A stretch of 64,000 bases of DNA from G963556115 sp963678205 (GCA_963678205.1 OY782760.1:744001-808000), one strand, 5' to 3'; shown: positions 36,101-45,067, counted from the stretch's first letter. Numbers and translations are program-made. Notes: generated by a model from the sequence alone, not told the origin.

Positions 36101-37051
36101 AGAACATTTCGTTCGGGATATGGAGATTGTAAAGATACAGCGGTATTATTATCTGCAATGCTCCATGAAGTTGGAGTTGAGGCGTATCCTACTCTGGTTA
36201 GAACAAGAGATAAAGGTCCACTTCTTTCAAAGTTAGCGTGTCCTGAATTATTCAATCATTCAATAGCATATGTACCGGTTCAAGAAGGTTTGGAGAAACA
36301 TTATTGGCTTGATGGAACGACAGATTATTTTTTGTTGGGAATGATTCCGGCAATGGATAGAGGCACAGAAGCACTAATAATTAAATCTGAGGGGGGGGTG
36401 CTTGAAATTGATAATCTGAAGCCAGATCAGGATATTCAAATATCAGAATCAAAAATATCCCTACATAAGGATGGGAGCGGTAAAATTGTCGGGAAAGAGA
36501 TATATAAAGGACGTTCATCTACAAATCTTAGAAGAACTTTTGAAAAACCAGAAGCTTTTTTCAGTGCTTTACGTGGCTTTTTTAATCAAAAATTTGCTGG
36601 GGTGAAGGTTGACCATTTGAATTATAAGCTTGAAGAATCTAAGCCGTTGGGATGGTTTGAATATAATTTAGTGTCTGAAAAAATTGCACTTGAAGATGGA
36701 AATGCTTTAAAAATTATACCTGGGGTATTTCCTTTAAATATTGGTGGAATTGCTATTCTAAAAGATAGAAATTATGATTTGGTAATTGGTTCTCCTAAGA
36801 TTTTTGAAGCTATCTCTGATATAGAATTTGAAGATGGATTAACATTGATGTCAGAATTACCAGATATTAATGAGGAAATAGATTCTATTGCTTATAGTAG
36901 AACTCTGGAAAAAATAAATAATGGGATAAGAGTTCATTCTAAGATTACTTTGAAAAAGAGCAGGGTCTCAAAGGAAGAATATCATGAATTTAGATCATTT
37001 GTTAACATGATTATGGCTAGATCTAGAGAATGGGTATTCTTTTCAAAATAA
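33134..37051 (+). CDS. Large secreted TPR / DUF3857 / transglutaminase protein (intact catalytic triad)
   Basis: 1305 aa. Signal peptide at about 1-27 (AFINILLFIFFWVLPCSI). TPR-like at about 30-150; a WxxLGPF beta-sandwich (DWMVLGPF, MWVNGELKYV, LKKGVNQVVFKL) at about 165-335; TPRs at about 385-690; DUF3857 at about 710-900 with DI-x-HARVIQ-x-NGE; transglutaminase core at about 930-1070. The triad is present: Cys999 in GYGDCKD, His1042 in FNHSIAYV, Asp1060 in WLDGTTD. ATG 33134 has GAGG 6 nt upstream. Same architecture as 16693-20538, but catalytically competent. Probably periplasmic; substrate unknown. Contains G7 and G8 runs in an otherwise AT-rich frame, possible slippage sites. Confidence 0.82.
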   Translation: MIKSRAFINILLFIFFWVLPCSIKLQANEPAELEEGWNIYIDNGNTLEALELFKKAYNKSPDKMKVASSYSQLLLQVGKYEEAAKILINAFRSCKWDKWCEPAIADLMSITEYLPSTLDLIEVFEARLNNTEITWIEKTLISDSLAKLMLENQEFDNAKILYKDNNFVKDWMVLGPFSNRNQQEFLASQKFEEEIDVIDLNKTWQGRGRLLNWQKVTSPNNGTLDLGMVLYPSEESMGYVMCYIESEDVSHAVFAVEQSGASAMWVNGELKYVDSVYVKNSSALQRLIGVDLKKGVNQVVFKLAAGKDVLPKIRLQVLYGTVAQMSEISSSAFVDNNRNKFHFSVSEAFSDKYKNSNNSLKGASKMPIVKQGDSWGTAGALWGALAEFEKIVSNKAMISTYDYALALMNMGYLVNQYGFDSSEKGRERNYDTLLITQYPNCPLFLNSAAYVQIGDNPKKELLERAVKISPMEIAAREGLMILEVNTGFYDKAWKSAEKLAKDSGWSFSTYHILANISEMNGWNAEALRYYTKTLEYAHGKGWLYARRAGISASVREAIEILQAGSKRVFDKDLAQAMGGWLYKDSQFDKANKVYEKLIQLEKYSEEYWDGYAACSVALGDYEQAIAKLKEGLTWMPQSPFLREKIGRLLLRIGERDEGLKYFHQALGIQKDNPDLIAYIEELSNSDKPFYADSEVDFAILEGKDILPSDYPQFDRVRLLHQNYVTVIENGSMKRMVRKVVKVLRDSAVKEVSTEGIFYDSSRQKVDIKHARVIQTNGEINENPVIEDGMYNSGFKTGGIYDSAQVRSIKFLNVKEGSIIDIMYTIEDTQANIYHDEFSDIQFFGEIEPTIKFMYTAVVPKKMGVESYVNGVNKKIVVKDIENNMVEIRLELDNVAGIAIEPMMPPIEEIKPFIAVSTFKDWSDLSKWAYGLFEPEIILPNDIKSIVHDIVKDAKNIDEKIAAIYNYVTKNIRYVSISYGRFGYVPHKAERTFRSGYGDCKDTAVLLSAMLHEVGVEAYPTLVRTRDKGPLLSKLACPELFNHSIAYVPVQEGLEKHYWLDGTTDYFLLGMIPAMDRGTEALIIKSEGGVLEIDNLKPDQDIQISESKISLHKDGSGKIVGKEIYKGRSSTNLRRTFEKPEAFFSALRGFFNQKFAGVKVDHLNYKLEESKPLGWFEYNLVSEKIALEDGNALKIIPGVFPLNIGGIAILKDRNYDLVIGSPKIFEAISDIEFEDGLTLMSELPDINEEIDSIAYSRTLEKINNGIRVHSKITLKKSRVSKEEYHEFRSFVNMIMARSREWVFFSK

Positions 37052-37215
37052 AGGAAATTTTTTTGAGATCTGGGTCATAGATAAAATTATGTCTTTTTAA
37101 AAATATATGAGTATAAAATTACTTTATAGCTTTAAAATGAGATCTAATTCGATATAATTTTATCTGTTTATTGATGTATCTTGGGTATTTGTATATTCAG
37201 CGGAGAGGGTATGAA

Positions 37216-38325
37216 ATGCAGTATAGTGAATATGGTTCGACTGGTTGTATGGTATCTTCTGTTGGTTTTGGGGGGATGAGATTTGATATTAAAAATGAGT
37301 CCAATAATAAGTGCTCGGAACTTCTTGAATATGCTTATGAAAAGGGTATAAATTATTTTGATACTGCTCCTGGATATTGTGATGACAGGAGTGAAACTAT
37401 CTTTGGAATAGCGTTGAAAAAATTACCCCGCGATAAAATATTTGTAACTTCAAAAATAATGCCTACTGTTGCTCGTACTGCTGCGGAAGGAATTGAAGCT
37501 GTAAAGAAATCTTTAAAAGTAATGGGGTTGGATTATATTGACTTTTTTCATGTATGGTGTTTGAGAAATATGGATCATTATAGCGAGGCAATAAAGCCTG
37601 ATGGATTATATGACGGGCTTCTTAAGTGTCAGGAAGAAGGGCTTATTCGACATATCTCTTTTTCTTCTCATCAAGATGGAAGTGAGATAAAGGAGATTAT
37701 AGATACTGGTAAATTTGCTGGAGTGTTGCTTGGCGCAAATATACTGAATTTTCCGTATCGCTGGGATGGAGTAGAAGCGGCATATAAGAGTGGTTGTGGA
37801 GTTGTGGCTATGAACCCTCTTGCAGGTGGAGCGATTCCAACGCATGAGAAAGAATTGTCTTTTTTAGCTAAAGATGGTATGACTGTAACAGAGTCAGCTC
37901 TACGCTTTATGATCTGTTGCCCTGAAATTACAGTGACTCTTAATGGGTTTACTACAAAAGAGCATATTGATATAGCGTGTAAAATTGCTGATATCGGGAA
38001 AGCTTTTACTAAAGATGAAATAATAGAAATAAAGACTCAAATTGGTAATAGTATGAATTCAGTATGTACTGGATGTGGCTATTGCAAGAAATGCCCAAAA
38101 GGTATTGATGTCCCGAGTTATATGCAGGTTTATAATGAGCACCATCTTTTTGGTAAAAATAATGAAGATATGAAGAAACAGATGAATCATGAATATAGTT
38201 GGGGGCGATTGGTAGGTACTAAATCAAGGTATGACGCATGTGTTGCTTGTGGTATATGTGAAAATGAATGTACTCAGCATCTGCCTATTATTGAAAGACT
38301 CAAAAAGTTTGCTGATTGGAGTTAA
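37216..38325 (+). CDS. Aldo/keto reductase with C-terminal Fe-S cluster domain
   Basis: 369 aa. An AKR TIM barrel at about 1-270: GFGGMRFD, INYFDTAPGYCDDRSETIFG (catalytic Asp/Tyr), FVTSKI, LDYIDFFHVW and AMNPLAGG. A C-terminal extension at about 285-369 has two cysteine sets, CTGCGYCKKCPKG and CVACGICENECTQHLPI, expected to hold [4Fe-4S]. This class is common in anaerobes and is of uncertain substrate. ATG 37216 follows AGAGG by 7 nt; upstream in-frame TTG/ATG at 37171-37174 lack a ribosome site. DegT aminotransferase follows by 43 bp. Confidence 0.9.
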   Translation: MQYSEYGSTGCMVSSVGFGGMRFDIKNESNNKCSELLEYAYEKGINYFDTAPGYCDDRSETIFGIALKKLPRDKIFVTSKIMPTVARTAAEGIEAVKKSLKVMGLDYIDFFHVWCLRNMDHYSEAIKPDGLYDGLLKCQEEGLIRHISFSSHQDGSEIKEIIDTGKFAGVLLGANILNFPYRWDGVEAAYKSGCGVVAMNPLAGGAIPTHEKELSFLAKDGMTVTESALRFMICCPEITVTLNGFTTKEHIDIACKIADIGKAFTKDEIIEIKTQIGNSMNSVCTGCGYCKKCPKGIDVPSYMQVYNEHHLFGKNNEDMKKQMNHEYSWGRLVGTKSRYDACVACGICENECTQHLPIIERLKKFADWS

Positions 38326-38368
38326 ATTTAAATAATTTAAATTTTTATATATATGTTAGGAGAGTAAA

Positions 38369-39478
38369 ATGGCTGTACCATTGTTGGATCTTAAAAGGCA
38401 GTATGAAGATTTTAAAGAAGAAGTAGAAAAAGAGATTATAGAAGTGGCTCGTAGTGGATATTATATTGGTGGTCCTAAGTTAGTAGAATTTGAGAAAAGT
38501 GCAGCAGAATATTGTGGTTGTAATCATGCTTTAGGTGTTTCTTCTGGAACTGATGCGCTGCTTGTATCACTGATGGCATTAGATATTAAACAGGGTGATG
38601 AAGTAATAACTACTACATACTCATTTTTTGCTACCGTTGGCGTTATTGCGCGTCTTGGTGCTACACCTGTATTATGTGATATTAAGTCAGATACTTTCAA
38701 TATTGATCCAGCGGCAATCGAAGAAAAAATTACCCCAAAAACAAAAGCTATAATTGTTGTACATTTATATGGGCAGTGTGCAGATATGGACGCAATTATG
38801 GGGATTGCTAATAAGCATAATATTCCGGTGATTGAAGATGCTGCTCAGTCTATTGGTGCTGAGTATAATGGTAAACGTGCTGGTTCATTTGGAGCTATTG
38901 GTTGTTACTCTTTCTTCCCAAGTAAGAACCTTGGTGCTTTTGGTGATGGTGGATTGGTAGCAACAAATGATGATGCTCTTGCAGAAAAGCTTGCTCTTTT
39001 AAGAAACCATGGGATGAATCCAAAATATTATCATAAGATGATTGGTGGTAACTTCCGTATGGACGCTATTCAGGCAGCAATTTTAAGTATCAAGCTAAAG
39101 CATCTTGATAAATGGAGCGAAGGTAGAGCAAAAAATGCAGATCTTTATAGAAAACTATTTGCTGAGGCAGGGCTTGTAGGAAAAATTACACTTCCAGTAG
39201 CGAAAGAGAGTAGACATATCTATAATCAATTTACAATTATTGTAGAAAATAGAGATGAACTCTTTAGAATTCTTCAGGAAAATAAGATTGGTTGTGATAT
39301 GTATTATCCTGTATCTTTTCATGAACAGGAATGCTTTGACTATCTTGGTTATAAGAAAGGTGATTTCCCAGTAGCTGAGAAAGTAGAGACAAGTTGCATC
39401 TCGCTACCGATATTTACAGAACTCACTGAAGAAGAAATAATTGAAGTAGTAAATGTAATCAAAGAATTTTATGCATAA
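38369..39478 (+). CDS. DegT/DnrJ/EryC1/StrS family PLP aminotransferase
   Basis: 369 aa. Sugar aminotransferase fold type I. Seen: PLLDLKRQYEDFKEEVE start, LGVSSGTDALLVSL (PLP phosphate loop), DEVITTTYSFFATVG, IPVIEDAAQSIGAEYNGKRAGSFG, and CYSFFPSKNLGAFGDGG with the Schiff-base Lys in PSKNLG. The end has YYPVSFHEQECF and SCISLPIFTELTEEE. Such enzymes make amino sugars for surface glycans, consistent with the LPS genes elsewhere in the window, but the sugar is not known. Preceded by AGGAGAG. Confidence 0.93.
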   Translation: MAVPLLDLKRQYEDFKEEVEKEIIEVARSGYYIGGPKLVEFEKSAAEYCGCNHALGVSSGTDALLVSLMALDIKQGDEVITTTYSFFATVGVIARLGATPVLCDIKSDTFNIDPAAIEEKITPKTKAIIVVHLYGQCADMDAIMGIANKHNIPVIEDAAQSIGAEYNGKRAGSFGAIGCYSFFPSKNLGAFGDGGLVATNDDALAEKLALLRNHGMNPKYYHKMIGGNFRMDAIQAAILSIKLKHLDKWSEGRAKNADLYRKLFAEAGLVGKITLPVAKESRHIYNQFTIIVENRDELFRILQENKIGCDMYYPVSFHEQECFDYLGYKKGDFPVAEKVETSCISLPIFTELTEEEIIEVVNVIKEFYA

Positions 39479-39485
39479 TTTGATT

Positions 39486-39518
39486 GGGGCTCCTTCTTTT
39501 TAGGAGCCCCCAGTTTAT
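39486..39518 (+). terminator. Terminator after the DegT gene
   Basis: GGGGCTCCT (39486-39494) pairs with AGGAGCCCC (39502-39510), 7-nt loop, then a loose T-rich tail. Confidence 0.7.
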
Positions 39519-39579
39519 TTATAAGGCTAAAATAAACTTAAAATATTGAGTGAGGTTTGTTGTAAGCTTGGAGAGTGTA

Positions 39580-40536
39580 ATGCATAAGAGTCTTATTGAT
39601 AAATATAAGAGGGAGTATTTAAAACCACTACCTGCCCCTGTCTGCGATATTATTGATTTTCATATGCATGTTTGTGGCGGAAAAGAGGATGAGAAATATA
39701 TCCGTATTGCAAGAGAATATGGAGTAACCAGAGCTGGCGCAATGCTGCATTGGACAAGTGCTGAGAAAGTAATCGATGACCATGGGGGCTTCTTTTTTCC
39801 TATAGAGTGGATGAGGATGCCTGAGGTTGATTCAGGTAGGGAGTGGATAGCAGAAGAGGTTGCAAGAATTGATAATGAGAGATTAAATGGTCTAGTCGCT
39901 CTGAAGTTGCGAAGTACCTGCAAAGAAGGTAGACCTGACGTCTGGATTGATCACCCATATATGCTTGAGGTGTTGAATGAGGTCGCACGAATGGGGCTTT
40001 TTGTATATATTCATATTGCCGAGCCTTCTGGATGGTGGCCGAAAATTTTTGACCCTGCTGTAGTTGGCGAGAAAATAGAGTATCATCAGCCGGTAGAGAA
40101 TATTTTAATAAATTGCCCGGACTTAAATGTTGTAGGTGCTCATTTCGGTGGATATCCTGAAGACTTGAATTTTCTTGATAGGATGTTGACAGAGTATTCA
40201 AACTACTCTTTAGATATGAGTGCAACAAAATGGATAGTGCGTGAGCTTGGTAGAAATGTTCAGAGAAGTAGGGATTTTATTGATATGTATCAAGACAGGC
40301 TGTATTTTGGAAGCGATCTTGTGTCTTTTTTAAGTGATGGTGAAGAGGATTACTATCGCTCAAGGTTTTATGTATTGAGGCATTTCTTTGAGAGAGATAG
40401 GGTGATACCATCAATGATAATTGATCCGGATGCTTTGCCTCCAGATTATCCCGATGGTCCAGAAATTAGAGGACTAGGGCTTGATGAAAGAATTTTAAGA
40501 AAAATATACCGAGATAATGCATTGGCGTTAATTTAA
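39580..40536 (+). CDS. Amidohydrolase family 2 (ACMSD-like) metal-dependent hydrolase
   Basis: 318 aa. TIM-barrel amidohydrolase: IIDFHMHVCGG (metal HxH), YIHIAEPSGWW (strand-5 His), VVGAHFGGYPEDLNFLDRML (strand-6 His) and DRLYFGSDLVSF (catalytic Asp). These order as in the amidohydrolase_2 group. ATG 39580 has GGAG 6 nt upstream; a GTG at 39550 is less likely. Substrate unknown. Ends at a bidirectional terminator facing tpx. Confidence 0.88.
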   Translation: MHKSLIDKYKREYLKPLPAPVCDIIDFHMHVCGGKEDEKYIRIAREYGVTRAGAMLHWTSAEKVIDDHGGFFFPIEWMRMPEVDSGREWIAEEVARIDNERLNGLVALKLRSTCKEGRPDVWIDHPYMLEVLNEVARMGLFVYIHIAEPSGWWPKIFDPAVVGEKIEYHQPVENILINCPDLNVVGAHFGGYPEDLNFLDRMLTEYSNYSLDMSATKWIVRELGRNVQRSRDFIDMYQDRLYFGSDLVSFLSDGEEDYYRSRFYVLRHFFERDRVIPSMIIDPDALPPDYPDGPEIRGLGLDERILRKIYRDNALALI

Positions 40537-40565
40537 AAAGTCCCTATTGCTAGTAGGGGCTTTTT
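40535..40565. terminator. Bidirectional terminator between the amidohydrolase gene and tpx
   Basis: AAAAAGTCCCTA (40535-40546) pairs with TAGGGGCTTTTT (40554-40565), one G-T pair, 7-nt loop; A-run and T-run on both sides. Confidence 0.85.
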
Positions 40566-40585
40566 AAATTAGAAATTTATAATTT

Positions 40586-41083
40586 TTAAAGTGCAGCAAG
40601 AGCCGAAGAATAATTTGGCTCTTGGGCAATTTCTGGTACAAGTTCTGAATAAACAATTTTACCAGATTCATCAATTACCACTACTGATCTTGCAAGTAAG
40701 CCTTCCAGTGGTCCATCTGTAATTGTAAGCCCGTAAGCTTTACCAAAAGCATCTGAACGGAAATCTGAGAGTGTTACTACATTTTCTAATCCTTCAGCAC
40801 CACAGAATCTTCCTTGTGCAAATGGAAGATCCTTGGAAATACAGAGTACAACGGTATTCTCAAGTTCTGAAGCTTCTTTATTGAATTTCCTAACAGATGT
40901 GGCACAGACATCTGTATCAATACTTGGGAAGATGTTTAGAATTAATTTTTTACCAGCATAAGTGCTTAATGACGCAGTAGAAAGATCTCCTGTTACTAAA
41001 GAAAAATCAGCAGCAGATGATCCCGTTGCTGGTAATTCACCTATAAGGTTGCATGGATTTCCTTGAAGAGTTACTGTAGCCAT
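40586..41083 (-). CDS. tpx: Thiol peroxidase (atypical 2-Cys peroxiredoxin)
   Basis: 165 aa. Reduces H2O2 and alkyl peroxides with thioredoxin. Peroxidatic Cys60 in PSIDTDVCATSVRKFN; resolving Cys at about 94 in FAQGRFCGAEGL, the Tpx spacing. Also VTLQGNP near the N-terminus and LLARSVVVIDESGKIVYSELV. Preceded by AAAGGAG on the minus strand. A 7-bp inverted repeat (41120-41140) lies in its leader. Suggests some exposure to oxygen or peroxide. Confidence 0.96.
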   Translation of the reverse strand: MATVTLQGNPCNLIGELPATGSSAADFSLVTGDLSTASLSTYAGKKLILNIFPSIDTDVCATSVRKFNKEASELENTVVLCISKDLPFAQGRFCGAEGLENVVTLSDFRSDAFGKAYGLTITDGPLEGLLARSVVVIDESGKIVYSELVPEIAQEPNYSSALAAL

Positions 41084-41119
41084 AATATATTCTCCTTTTC
41101 ATACGGAATAAAATTATAA

Positions 41120-41140
41120 TTCAACTAAAAAGAAGTTGAA
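41120..41140. promoter_or_regulatory. Inverted repeat in the tpx leader
   Basis: TTCAACT-N7-AGTTGAA, perfect 7-bp arms, 37 bp upstream of the tpx start. Operator or mRNA hairpin; no known consensus matched. Confidence 0.3.
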
Positions 41141-41239
41141 AATTTATGTTATTATAATCTATTATCAAGGAGTAGAGTTTTTTTGCAACTTATTTTGATA
41201 TGCAAATAAAGTTTATTTTACTTACACATCAAAATAAGA

Positions 41240-41671
41240 TTAGTTTTCAGGAATATCGTCAAGTAAATCTTGTGCCCATTTTTCTTTAGGAAGTTCTTGA
41301 TTGATTTCAATTATATTCCCCTCAGGGTCGCTAAGATGAACGCATCTGCAACCCCATCCAGGAATATCTTTTGGTTCATTAATAAATTTTACTCCCAGTT
41401 CTTTGAGTTCCTGGTAGGACTTGTCAACACTATCAGATTCAAAACAGAGTGCATGTTGTGGTGATGATAGAGCAATTAAACTTTCTTTATTAAGACTTTG
41501 AAGCATTAGTTCTTTAGAAAATATGGCTAAAGAAGTAGATTCTCCGGCATCAAATGAAGCATATACGTCACCGATCTTACCCCAAGTAACTTTAAGTTTA
41601 AGTGTTTTCGAGTAAAATTTAAAGCATGAATCAAAATCATTAACGAGTAATCTGATGTATGTTAGTTTCAT
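41240..41671 (-). CDS. VOC-family (glyoxalase/bleomycin resistance-like) protein
   Basis: 143 aa. Two beta-alpha-beta-beta-beta modules: KLTYIRLLVNDFDSCFKFYSKTL at the N-terminus and LCFESDSVDKSYQELKELGVKFINEP followed by HLSDPEGNIIEINQ at the C-terminus, the typical metal-ligand Glu end. The N-terminal metal position is not His, so the metal site is uncertain. It is 70 bp downstream of an AraC-type regulator on the same strand, which probably controls it. Confidence 0.85.
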   Translation of the reverse strand: MKLTYIRLLVNDFDSCFKFYSKTLKLKVTWGKIGDVYASFDAGESTSLAIFSKELMLQSLNKESLIALSSPQHALCFESDSVDKSYQELKELGVKFINEPKDIPGWGCRCVHLSDPEGNIIEINQELPKEKWAQDLLDDIPEN

Positions 41672-41741
41672 TATTATCTCCTATATTAAAATTAAGTATA
41701 GTGGAATACTATCATATTAATGTGATTTAATATTGTAAAAA

Positions 41742-42485
41742 TCAGACATAATCAGTTAAAAATTGCTGGGGAGTCTTTCCGGAATATTTTTTAAATTCTT
41801 TTGTAAAATGTGCTTGATCATAATAACCACTATCTATAGCTATGTGTGATAGTGGAGTGTCTTTACATGATATTAGAGTTTCTTTAGCTTTAATAAATTT
41901 GAGAATACTTAGATAGGTCTTGGTACGGATACCAAAATATTTATTCAATTTTCTGGTAAGGTGCCTTTCGCTTATCCCTATTTGGCTTGAAATATTAGTT
42001 ATTGTGTCGGTAGTGTCGGAGTAAAGTAGTGAATTTAATATTATATTCAGCTCAGTGTTTTTAGTGTCTAGCAGCAAGGTAAGATAGATAGTTAGAAATT
42101 CTATAATCTCTAATGGGTCATCGCTTGTGAATAATAGATCTAGTGTAAAAGTAGGTGGTGTTTTTAGCATATCTATAGAAAGTTGAGTAGATATGTTTTT
42201 TAGCTTTGCTAAGCTCATGTTTTGCAGAATATCGATCGCACTTGGGTATAATCTTGCACCAATAACGCTGGAGCCTGCAGGGGTTGAGACCTTTACTGGT
42301 TTATCCCATATCCCGGTGAGTAAAACCTGGTTTTTCTTGCCATTAGATATATATATTACAATATCAAAGCACCCATCCGGAAGGACCTCGGTTTCTGTGG
42401 GTTTTGCACAAACTTCAGTTTCTATTCTCCAGAAACTTTGGACATAAGTCTGGAGTATTTTTGTAGGTGCTATTTCTGAATACAT
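41742..42485 (-). CDS. AraC-family transcriptional regulator with N-terminal DUF6597-like domain
   Basis: 247 aa. The N-terminal part (about 1-115) starts YSEIAPTKILQTYVQSFWRIE and includes EVLPDGCFDIVIYI and VIGARLYPSAI, the pattern of the DUF6597 sensor. Two HTHs at about 160-245: ISSQIGISERHLTRKLNKYFGI and LSHIAIDSGYYDQAHFTKEFKKYSGKTPQQFL. It begins 13 bp after the U32 gene and precedes the VOC gene, so U32-araC-VOC may form one transcript. Confidence 0.9.
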   Translation of the reverse strand: MYSEIAPTKILQTYVQSFWRIETEVCAKPTETEVLPDGCFDIVIYISNGKKNQVLLTGIWDKPVKVSTPAGSSVIGARLYPSAIDILQNMSLAKLKNISTQLSIDMLKTPPTFTLDLLFTSDDPLEIIEFLTIYLTLLLDTKNTELNIILNSLLYSDTTDTITNISSQIGISERHLTRKLNKYFGIRTKTYLSILKFIKAKETLISCKDTPLSHIAIDSGYYDQAHFTKEFKKYSGKTPQQFLTDYV

Positions 42486-42498
42486 AATTTTCTATAGT

Positions 42499-44979
42499 TT
42501 ATTGTAAAGTTCTCAAAAAGTTTCCGGTATGGGTATTAGGTATAACTATATCTGAGAATAGTTCATGCAGTATCTTATTAATATCATCACTGTCATAATT
42601 TTTATTAATAAAGTCAACTTCAATGTACTTGGGCTTTATTCCATTGAGTTTGTCAAGGTACCCAGACAAAGAGAAGGCTTTTTCGTTTATTAAAAATGTT
42701 CTACAGCCTTTTTTATTTAGCAGGTAGCTATTGCCCTTCATATCGAACCACTGGCGGTGATTATTAATTTCAGTACAGTCTTCTTTGCAGCCACCGTTAA
42801 AGCTGCTGTAGCTGCACGCTTCTCCGATAAATAATGGTATATCTTGATAAATAGTCAGGCAGAGATTTTCCCCTCTGAGTTCTATTAAATCTTTAATATT
42901 ATTTAGTGCATCCTCTACTGAAAGTGTTGACCAGCATAATCCAATAGAGAGTTGTTCATCAATACTGGCGTGATTTAGAGAGTAAATGCTGGCGGCGCCA
43001 GAGATATCGGTAATGCTATGTTCTTTAAGAAGTTGTATCCCCCAAAGGTTGCTTGCCTGCCATGTTGCTAGTCCTTCATCAATACAGTCTTGTATTACCA
43101 TTTTGATATTATTCAGGCGAGAGTTTCTACAGACAGAGGGAAGAGCAAGTCTGATTGTAGAGTTGCTGAAGATACTTTTAATTCTGTTTAGTTCATCAAG
43201 TAAAAGCTTTGAATTTGTATTTTCATTTATCTCAACTATGACCTGACATATTCTAGTTGCTAGTTCTGGGTCAATATGAAAGAGTGAGATTGGATTGTCA
43301 GTTTTTATTACCCATTCAGGAAAATAAGAGTTATGTTGTAAATCAGAAGTTTGTCTTTTAATATGATCTTTTATAGTGCTTAGGTGCTGGGCAAACTCTT
43401 TTTCTAATAGGCAGCTAAGTTCTTCATAGAGTTTTCTTCTAAGATTGTTCAAGAGAGACATAGGAATAAAGAGTTTCTTATTATCTTTTATGGTTAGTTT
43501 GTCTAGCGTGAATAGAGTCTGTCCTGTTTTATTGAATACTTTTTCTGCTGCTGTTCTGGTTTGCTCAGGATTTTTGGCTTTTGAGAAATCCTCATCATTT
43601 ATATATTCTTTTTTAAGAGTTATTTCACTCTTAATAAATTTGGAGGTTTTAATAGTGCTAATAATAATAATTGAATTACTTGAAAGAGTTAGTTCAATGT
43701 TGATAGGATAGCGTAAGATGTGTTCACCTGGTTTTGGGGTATGCCACTTAAGTTCACGTTTTACTCTTTGTGAAGAAGCAAGATATACTGGAGCGCCTAT
43801 TGGAAGGTTTGGGTGATTAGGTGGTAGTACAATAGACGTTTTATTGCCTTTTTCAATAATAAATGTTGATTTTGCTCGACCATCTGGCATTATCTTAAAT
43901 AAATCATTAACCGGGAAGCCATAAGGGCGTTCTTCACCAGGAATATCCACCTGTATACCGTCATGTTTTTCAAAGTCTTCAAACGTAGTAAAACTTATAC
44001 GTTTGTCTTTGCCGTGAGCCGTGACTGCTTCTACTCTCCCAATAACGGCTCCTCTGTGCCCAACAGCTTTGGTATCAATACCAAGAGCTCTTCCTTCTTT
44101 AGATGTTTCACCATTAGCAAAAAAGCTGGTGCTTTCTCTACTAAAAATTGTTTTTAAGTCTGTTGTGTGTTGTTGAATTTCTACCTCAGAGTCTCTTTTG
44201 TCAATAATCCCTCTGTATAGTCTGACTACAGCTGCAACATATTGTGCATTCTTTTTTCTTCCTTCTATTTTGAGTGAATTAACACCAGAATTTAACAATG
44301 ATTCAATATGATTTGTTAGAGAAAGATCTCGTAGTGAGAAAGCATGCCCGGTAAGGTCTAATTCTTGGCAGGAAAATATTTCACGACATGAGTAGGCGCA
44401 GCGTCCTCTGTTGGCACTTCTTCCTGTCTGCATTGATGAGTACATACAGAGTCCACTGTAACTGTAACAGAGGGCACCGTGAAGAAATGATTCAGTCTCA
44501 AGATTTTCTATTGTTGAGATTTCAGATATTTCTTTGATGCTCAGTTCACGGGCAAGAGTAACTCGTTTTACTCCTAAATTAAGTAAATACTCAGCGCCTG
44601 GTCTGTTGTGAATAGCCATCTGAGTGCTGGCGTGCAGCTGTACATTCGGGAAATTATCCTTAAGTAATCTAAGTACCCCAAGATCTTGTACAATTGCTGC
44701 ATCAGCATCAGCTTTTTCAATAAGATCCATAATATTTAGAAGATTGTCTATTTCACACTCTTTTATGAGTGTATTCAAAGTTACATATACTTTTTTATTT
44801 AAAGAATGAGCGTAACCAACAATATCATAGAATTCATCTTTAGCAAAATTGATGGCTTCAGCTCTTGCTGAAAAATATGGAAGTCCAAGATATATAGCAT
44901 CTGCACCGTATTCAATAGCTGCGTGTGCAGCTTCTGTAGATCCTGCTGGAGCTAGTAATTCTATTTTATTAGTATTCAC
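42499..44979 (-). CDS. Peptidase U32 / DUF3656 protein (RlhA-like)
   Basis: 826 aa. The U32 core at about 5-330 opens with ELLAPAGSTEAAHAAIEYGADAIYLG (seen in two parts) and has VQDLGVLRLL, ELSIKEI and the cluster ALCYSYSGLCMYSS with RCAYSCREIF, whose Cys residues bind an Fe-S cluster. The DUF3656 collagenase-like region follows (about 370-500). This combination is that of E. coli RlhA, needed for hydroxylation of 23S rRNA C2501; the C-terminal about 300 residues (a further U32-like part with CKEDCTEINNH) are longer than in E. coli. Start GTG 44979 with AAAGG 8 nt upstream. Confidence 0.85.
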   Translation of the reverse strand: MNTNKIELLAPAGSTEAAHAAIEYGADAIYLGLPYFSARAEAINFAKDEFYDIVGYAHSLNKKVYVTLNTLIKECEIDNLLNIMDLIEKADADAAIVQDLGVLRLLKDNFPNVQLHASTQMAIHNRPGAEYLLNLGVKRVTLARELSIKEISEISTIENLETESFLHGALCYSYSGLCMYSSMQTGRSANRGRCAYSCREIFSCQELDLTGHAFSLRDLSLTNHIESLLNSGVNSLKIEGRKKNAQYVAAVVRLYRGIIDKRDSEVEIQQHTTDLKTIFSRESTSFFANGETSKEGRALGIDTKAVGHRGAVIGRVEAVTAHGKDKRISFTTFEDFEKHDGIQVDIPGEERPYGFPVNDLFKIMPDGRAKSTFIIEKGNKTSIVLPPNHPNLPIGAPVYLASSQRVKRELKWHTPKPGEHILRYPINIELTLSSNSIIIISTIKTSKFIKSEITLKKEYINDEDFSKAKNPEQTRTAAEKVFNKTGQTLFTLDKLTIKDNKKLFIPMSLLNNLRRKLYEELSCLLEKEFAQHLSTIKDHIKRQTSDLQHNSYFPEWVIKTDNPISLFHIDPELATRICQVIVEINENTNSKLLLDELNRIKSIFSNSTIRLALPSVCRNSRLNNIKMVIQDCIDEGLATWQASNLWGIQLLKEHSITDISGAASIYSLNHASIDEQLSIGLCWSTLSVEDALNNIKDLIELRGENLCLTIYQDIPLFIGEACSYSSFNGGCKEDCTEINNHRQWFDMKGNSYLLNKKGCRTFLINEKAFSLSGYLDKLNGIKPKYIEVDFINKNYDSDDINKILHELFSDIVIPNTHTGNFLRTLQ

Positions 44980-45067
44980 CTGTTATACCTTTATTATTAT
45001 TCATTAGCTATAGTATAAGTATAGCTAATAAATAATATGAGGTAAAGTGTGTATGTAGTGGAATAGA

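Noticed and set aside
41084..41239. PerR box upstream of tpx
   Set aside because: TTATAAT-like half sites occur, but no acceptable 7-1-7 palindrome; likely AT-rich chance.
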